Positions 59,501-64,000 of a stretch of 64,000 nt of DNA are shown here, piece after piece. The DNA lies in NCBI GenBank assembly GCA_027625915.1, contig JANTQA010000057.1, positions 8,990,001 through 9,054,000 on the forward strand. Reading direction: 5' to 3'. The translations under genes and the position numbers were made by a program. The notes beneath the pieces were generated by a model, which worked only from the letters and a program-made list of their open reading frames with translations, did no database searches and was not told where the DNA came from. Numbering within the stretch: position 1 is the first letter of the stretch; each line of letters opens with the position of its first letter. The stretch is from Anaeramoeba flamelloides (lineage: Eukaryota; Metamonada; Anaeramoebidae).

Positions 59501-60342
59501 TCACTACATTATCCAAAAGTTTTTTTATTCCACCTTATTCTATACCAAAAAAAAATATTCACTAAAAAAAACTTATTATTATTCATAACAAGCCCAATCT
59601 TTTTCATATTATAATCATTTTTTTATTGAATTATTTAATTTTTTTGTTTTTTATAATCTACAAATATACGAATCATTATTCAAATTCCCAAAACAAAAAA
59701 TAGGCAGGATTATCTGCTTGGAAAATACTACTCCCACTTTCAGGGGTTTTGGTTGGTGGATTAGTTGGTGGGATAGGTGGTGGATTAGCCGGATTAAAAG
59801 TTGGCACGTTACTTTCAAGCTTTCAATTTGGTGGAATTGCAGGTGGTGTAATTGGAGGATTTCTTGGATATGGAGCAAATACAGTACGTAAAAATAAAAT
59901 TGAAAAAATTAAGGATGAAGTAAATGAAAATAGCAAGAAATTAAAATCAAAAAAGGAAGAAATAGAAAATGAAATGACAAATGAAAGAAAAAAGGAAGAG
60001 GAAGAAGAATACGAAGAGGAAAAGGAAAATGAAAATGAAATGGAAAAAGAAAAGGAAAAGGAAAAAGAAATGGAAAAGGAAAAGGAAAAGGAAAAAGAAG
60101 GTGAACTTGAAGATGATGAAAAGGAAAAGAAAGGATGGTTTAGTTCATTATTTACTTCGAAAAAAGATGAAAAAGAAAAACCCAAAAGAAATTTAGCACC
60201 TAAAAATCAAAAAATCAAAGCAATTCCTGATTTATCAGATGTTTCTGAGCCCGAATCCGAATCAGATAGTGAATATGAATTACCACCATTAATCCAATTT
60301 GAAATGTCAAAAGATTTAAAAAAAGAAAAGAAAAAAAAATAA
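53527..60342 (+). CDS. STX17: syntaxin-17-like Qa-SNARE with glycine-zipper hairpin anchor
   Basis: Syntaxin 17 is the Qa-SNARE that drives autophagosome-lysosome fusion and also sits at ER-mitochondria sites. Exons are 53527-53613, 53700-54359 and 59704-60342, giving 461 residues (human 302). Exon 1 and early exon 2 form the helical N-terminus. Exon 2 has a K/E/N-rich insert, then the SNARE motif ELQNDIADLSQMMFIFAQEV, SVQNQQIETIQDYISQAQVN, IEEGTQDIVE; the central Gln lies in SVQ. The human equivalent is ELSQLVTDFSLLVNSQQEKI and VNVEEGTKNL. Exon 3 opens AGLSAWKILLPLSGVLVGGL, VGGIGGGLAGLKVG, then GGIAGGVIGGFLGYGAN, matching the double glycine-zipper hairpin (human LPVAGALIGGMVGGPIGLLA) that defines STX17. 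A long EKEKEK acidic-basic tail follows, absent in animals. Intron 1 is 86 bp, intron 2 is 5344 bp. Stop TAA. Confidence 0.9.
54720..55335. repeat. family E palindrome cluster, clearest example
   Basis: Five palindromes in a row. (1) 54737-54812, with GAAATAAACCGAAAATTTC ... AAATTTTCGGTTTATTTC. (2) 54830-54893, AGCTTTTCCAGAATTTAAAA ... TTTAGAATTTTGGAAAAGCT. (3) 54936-55008. (4) 55049-55132. (5) 55221-55294, TTTTTTAATTTTAGGATTTA ... TTATTTCATAAATCAAAAAA. Linkers are GC-richer and share CGCCGTTAG before and CTAGGCAC / TGACGGCAC after the palindromes. Confidence 0.8.
55809..56816 (+). mobile_element. Tc1/mariner-like DNA transposon, decayed
   Basis: 1.0 kb with ~28 bp inverted ends: left AACTCAATTCCAAAAATTGG then GGCACAC; right, read in reverse, AACTCAATTCCAAAAAATGG then GACACA. 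TA lies outside both ends. Between 56125 and 56450 the + strand encodes broken pieces of a DDE transposase C-terminal half: MIWGARAHCLQTDLIIINGS, FQKDGACPHTSKKTQT and an IGNLW-type motif, the order seen in Tc1/mariner proteins. Several stops and frame changes make it inactive. A second left-type end (GTTCCAAAAATAGGGGCACA) at about 56610 suggests a shorter element nested at the right side. Confidence 0.8.
57586..57599. repeat. 14-base C homopolymer
   Basis: An unbroken run of C in an AT-dominated region, just upstream of the LINE fragment. It is unusual here; the only comparable GC run is the G run near 46144. Confidence 0.9.
57775..58660 (+). mobile_element. LINE (non-LTR retrotransposon) 3' part with open frame
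   Basis: An open frame to the TGA at 58629-58631 encodes the C-terminal part of a LINE reverse transcriptase protein, after the polymerase core. It reads SICISQLFYGLVIFN (thumb-proximal), WINKKVTKFLKI, STGWKGQEYLKI, then FCNLCKKYLNLDTDEDIDHF and LWDCPFYKENR, the C-x2-C...H-x4-C zinc knuckle. The frame is preceded by a stop near 57775 and has no catalytic FADD-type box, so it is 5'-truncated and cannot move itself. Of the three copies it is the best preserved, with ~270 uninterrupted codons, hence the most recent. Confidence 0.82.
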
Positions 60343-61795
60343 TAAATTAGAGTGTATTTATTTTAATAGATCAAAAATCACTTGGTAATGTAGTGTATAA
60401 TAATTTTTGCAAGGCTAACTTTTGTTTGTTTTGCTAAATACTAATAATATAATTTTGTAAATAATAATAATATTTATTTTTTCTGTTACCTTTTACATTT
60501 AATGTAATTTAACTAATAATATAATGATACCCCTTTTAGTTTTAAATCAGATAAAAGAAAGATTTGTATTGAATACCAATCTTTTTATTTGATTCTTCAA
60601 TTTACAAACATTTTTATTCAATTTTTTTTTTTTTTAGTTTAGATAAATCATTAAATATCAATTTGTAATTGAATTTTTCATTATTAACAAAAAATTGGAG
60701 AAATGATGATTATTATATTTCTGTGATTTCATTTTTTATTCTCAATAATCATATTGACTCTATCCAAAAAAGAGGGGTAAATTTATTTTCTAATATATTT
60801 TTTTAAACTTGATTTAAATGTGGCTAAACAAATATCAAAAATTATTATTTATCATAAATTGATTTCACACTGTTATTCAATTTTCTTATTTGTATGACAA
60901 TACTTTTCTAAAAGATATCAAATTTTCTGATCTTAATTTTATATGATTTTGTTTATGGTAAGGAAATCAGTTTTTTTTTTTTTTTTTTTGTTTTTAATTA
61001 TAAATTTTTAAAAGGGTTTAATCTTAATATAATTTTGAATAGAAAAAGTAAAAATTTATAACTTTCTATTCTTATTTTCAAAAACCATTTGGGTACTTAT
61101 ATATACTACCGATTGAAAATTGAAATTATAGTTACCTCTTTTTATCAAAACAATTGATTAATTTTATTTTTTAGAAATATTTTCATGAAAAAAATTTGAA
61201 ATAATGTGAAGAAATACTCATTGAACCAGTATTAATATTATGCCATTTATCGAATTACTAATTTGAAAATAGAACAAACACAAAAAGAATATATCATTTG
61301 AAATATATTACAAAAATTTTCCCAGTTTTTTTCAAAATCACTTATTCAATGACTTAATTTCAAATCTATATTCTAAGATTTAATTAATCAAAAGAGTTAA
61401 TTAAAAGTAGTTTCTTTTGATAAAAAATATTTTTATTTTTTAGGATTTTTCTTTGTAGTTGATTAAAAAAGATTTTTATTAAAAAATGATTTAGAATTAT
61501 CCAAAAATATCCCAACTGTTATATCACACTTACATTTTAATCAGAATTATTGAACAATTATCACGATTTTTTTAAACTCACGATTTATTTAATCTCGCGC
61601 ATTTTTTAAAAATTATCACGAATTCAAATAGAAAGAAACAATTGCTCTGTTATTCAAAAAGTGTTCTGAATTTTTTACTTGTAAAAACTAATTAATAAAA
61701 AAAGAAGAACCAATAAAATGGATACTTGCGATAATAAAAAAAAAAAAAAAAAAATGATTTATTTTTGAATTTTTTTAATGTAAAAAAAACGAGAA
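60343..61795. other. intergenic between convergent genes
   Basis: Between the 3' ends of STX17 (+) and PAN2 (-). AT-rich, with poly-T and poly-A runs (about 60970-60988 and 61736-61754). No gene, repeat family or structured element recognised. Confidence 0.5.
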
Positions 61796-62862
61796 TTAAT
61801 TTTTCCGAAATTTTTTTTTAATATGGAATAATTTATTTAAAACTTTTTCGAATTGCTCATTTTTTTTCAATTTTAAATACTCATCATACAAATGTAAAGT
61901 AGCCTTTGAATCTTCTATACTACAATGAGTATCCTTTTGTATGGTCTCATTTAAAACATTTTTTGATAAATAGCTTAGAGAAAGTTTTCTTTTCCAAGGT
62001 AGATGGTATAGTTTAGCTGTATCTATAATTTGCTCTTGTGGGACAAATACATTTAATATTCTAAAATCATTTTCAACGGCATGCCCAATAAAAATGAATC
62101 CACTATCGATCAAAGCGCGAATTTTTAAATAAACACTTTTCAAGGGTTCCAGATTCTTGTCAGAGGTTTCTGTATCAAGGTCTTTCGGGATCAACCCCGA
62201 ATATCTGGTTAAATAATCCAAAACCCTTTCCGAAGATGGGATATAAGAGTCCATCAAAGGCTTATCCTTTTGATCGCCATTTCCTCTAATTAAGGAAACT
62301 CTACCCAATCCGTACCTTTTCGGAATATTAATTATTTCGGAGCCATTTCTTAACATTTCCTTTTCTTCTGACTGTAAACAGACAAATTCGCAATCAATTG
62401 CTATTAATTTGTTTTTTGAATTTAATTCCTTTTTGTTGAATAAAACAAAATTTGGCTCGACTAAATTTTTATTTTTGTTGATACAATTATTTTTTAATAA
62501 GACGTTTGGATCGATCGGATTAATAAACTTTGGAATTTTTAATTCATTTTCTAAATTGATTTTTTTATAATAAAGGATACATGGTATTTTCCAATATTCA
62601 TTAAAATTATTGACTTGGAATTTTTTTGTTTCCAAAATTCTTAAATCATTAAATAAATACCATTTATTAGAAGAATTTGTTTTTTTCTTGACTTTTTCTC
62701 TTTTAAAATATTCAGAAACAAATATTGGATTTTTGATATGAGCAACAAAATGATCTTTTAAATTTGATTCTTCAGATCCATCATGAATATGCGAAATAAC
62801 TGAAGATAATTCATATCTTATAACGTGGGAATTATTGGTCTTGCTCTTGTTCTTGTTCTTGA

Positions 62863-62912
<50 letters not shown>

Positions 62913-64000
62913 TTGTTAATTCTATTATTATTCTTCTGATTGCTATTATTGCTTTCTTGTATTATTGAATAGGTGTTTTTTTCTGCATCATATTGGAAAT
63001 TAAGAAATAAAGGAATATAATTTTTTTGAAAAATATCTTTGATCAAGTTTGTAAAACTTATTATCAAAATATTTGGAAGTGAATTATTTTTCATATTTAT
63101 TAAAAATTTTTTTTTATCTTTACAATTTTTACATTTTTTAGTTATTTGAGAATTATAATTTAACCTTTTTGATAAATAATCGAAAAAGGATAATTTTTTA
63201 TTATTATTTTGATTAGCTTTATTATTAGTAGTATATGAATTGCTATTAGTAGACATTGATTCATTAATCATTTTTGAAAGATTTTTGAAATTTAGGTTTA
63301 ATTGTGTGTTCTTGATTATTTTTTTTTCAATTTTTCCACACTGAGTACATTTATAATTTTTGGTAAATTTGGATTCAAATAAAGATTGGATTATTGTGCT
63401 TTGCTTTGGATTGATTTTATACAAATCCTTATGTATTTCTTTTAATATAAAATCATTAAACCCACTTGCTAATTGATTAAAGGTGTTATGTCTAGTTGAA
63501 TGGTTTTCAAGCAAACCATAAGATTTTGCCTTTTGTATTTGCTTTAATGTTCTCAAAAAATTTTCTGAATGCAAAACCCTACTTCTTGCTTGTTGTAACA
63601 TGTGGAAAAGAAAACCAAATTCGCATGTTAAACAAAAATCTTTTTCGCATAGGTGATTTCTTAAATGATTACATAATTGTGGAATAAAATTCAACACCTG
63701 AAGAAAAGAATTTGTATATGTATTTGGAAAGGTATTTTCTAAACCATTAAATTGTGTTTCATTTAATTTTTTAATTGGCTTGTAAGGTCTCCCTCCCTTT
63801 TTATAATATCTGATCCTAACACTTGAATAAAATTCTGGAATATTAAATTTTTCCATGATTCCTTTATCATACTTATAATTGTTGTTATCTTTCCCTTTCC
63901 CTTTCTCTTTCTCTTTCTCTTTCTCTTTCTCGTTCTCTTTCTCGTTCTCTTTCTCGTTCTCTTTCTCGTTCTCTTTTCGATTCTTACTTTTTTTACCGTT
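61796..64000 (-). CDS. PAN2: PAN2, deadenylase catalytic subunit (C-terminal part, runs off window)
   Basis: PAN2 is the exonuclease of the PAN2-PAN3 complex that starts mRNA poly(A) shortening in the cytoplasm. The minus-strand frame is open to the window edge, so an in-frame ATG at 63856 is internal. From the edge come an EKENEK tract, then SVRIRYYKKGGRPYK, TQFNGLENTFPNTYTNSFLQ and LCEKDFCLTCEFGFLFHML (human LCQKEFCLACELGFLFHML). These are the pseudo-ubiquitin-hydrolase domain, with Thr/Tyr where an active enzyme has Cys, as in known PAN2. CTQCGK and CKNCKD pairs fit its zinc site. An Asn run (62866-62910) interrupts it. The DEDD exonuclease follows: AIDCEF, a YSGLIPKDL region, GHAVENDFRILN and HCSIEDSKATLHLY, so all four acidic residues and the His are visible. 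The WD40 and linker part lies beyond 64000. Stop TAA. Confidence 0.92.
62866..62914 (-). repeat. (ATT)n repeat encoding polyasparagine in PAN2
   Basis: About fifteen ATT units on the + strand, read as AAT codons in PAN2. They form an Asn run flanked by further Asn/Lys-rich sequence, between the zinc motifs and the exonuclease. Confidence 0.9.
63897..63976 (-). repeat. CTTTCT/CGTTCT hexamer repeat encoding EKEKEN tract in PAN2
   Basis: Tandem CTTTCT units grading into CTTTCTCGTTCT 12-mers. In the PAN2 frame they encode EKEKEK, then EKEN repeats. The two-step unit structure shows a hexamer array that duplicated as a dodecamer. Confidence 0.85.

Larger units (their letters stand above)
54360..59703 (+). 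other. STX17 intron 2, 5.3 kb, repeat-filled
   Basis: Donor GAG|GTAAAT directly follows the SNARE motif. Acceptor AAAATAG|GCA precedes the membrane hairpin, so the anchor is encoded by a separate exon. The intron holds a family E cluster (54720-55335), a mariner-like element (55809-56816) and a 5'-truncated LINE (57775-58660). Confidence 0.85.

Noticed and set aside
59749-60342. Independent glycine-rich membrane protein
   Set aside because: It is exon 3 of the STX17-like gene. The sequence from 59704 continues the SNARE exon in phase and matches the STX17 hairpin.

Overview
This is a very AT-rich nuclear window from a free-living protist. Spliceosomal GT-AG introns, N/K/E-rich low-complexity inserts (NENENK, EKEKEK), long homopolymers and decayed transposons all show this. 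The style resembles Anaeramoeba-like metamonad amoebae or, less well, Dictyostelium-like amoebozoans; that assignment is inference. A succinyl-CoA ligase alpha subunit with a probable N-terminal transit peptide indicates a mitochondrion or hydrogenosome-like organelle. No rRNA, tRNA, CRISPR or bacterial-style operon was seen. Code use looks standard, with TAA, TAG and TGA all acting as terminal stops.

Layout, left to right: a decayed VPS16 C-terminal pseudogene (-, 1289-1895); tuberin/TSC2 (+, 2846-8322, about four exons, polyQ tract); TEX261/SVP26 (+, 11252-11752); TMEM62-like metallophosphoesterase (-, 14050-16383); DNA primase small subunit PRIM1 (-, 19397-21288, four exons); a stand-alone PITH-domain protein (-, 25886-26389); a BTB/POZ protein (-, 31885-33192); TRAPPC13 (+, 34397-44647, three exons with 5.9 kb and 3.0 kb introns); succinyl-CoA ligase alpha SUCLG1 (-, 48041-51888, six exons); a syntaxin-17-like SNARE (+, 53527-60342, three exons with a 5.3 kb intron); and the C-terminal part of PAN2 (-, 61796 to beyond the right edge).

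The genes are ordinary eukaryotic housekeeping genes and form no operon-like pathway. Several do belong to membrane traffic (TEX261, TRAPPC13, STX17, the VPS16 remnant). Introns fall into two size classes. Most are about 85-250 bp, while a few exceed 2 kb, and the three largest of these (in TRAPPC13 and STX17) hold mobile-element debris.

The non-coding space carries five layers of repeats: (A) a ~530 bp element with mariner-like inverted ends, in six copies; (B) a Tc1/mariner derivative keeping only the DNA-binding half of its transposase, two copies, one interrupted by a 193 bp MITE; (C) a single 1.7 kb element with CACAGGTAGGACG ends; (D) 5'-truncated pieces of a LINE; and (E) clusters of long AT-rich palindromes joined by GC-richer linkers. 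Family E, at five loci, is the signal least explained by known feature types.
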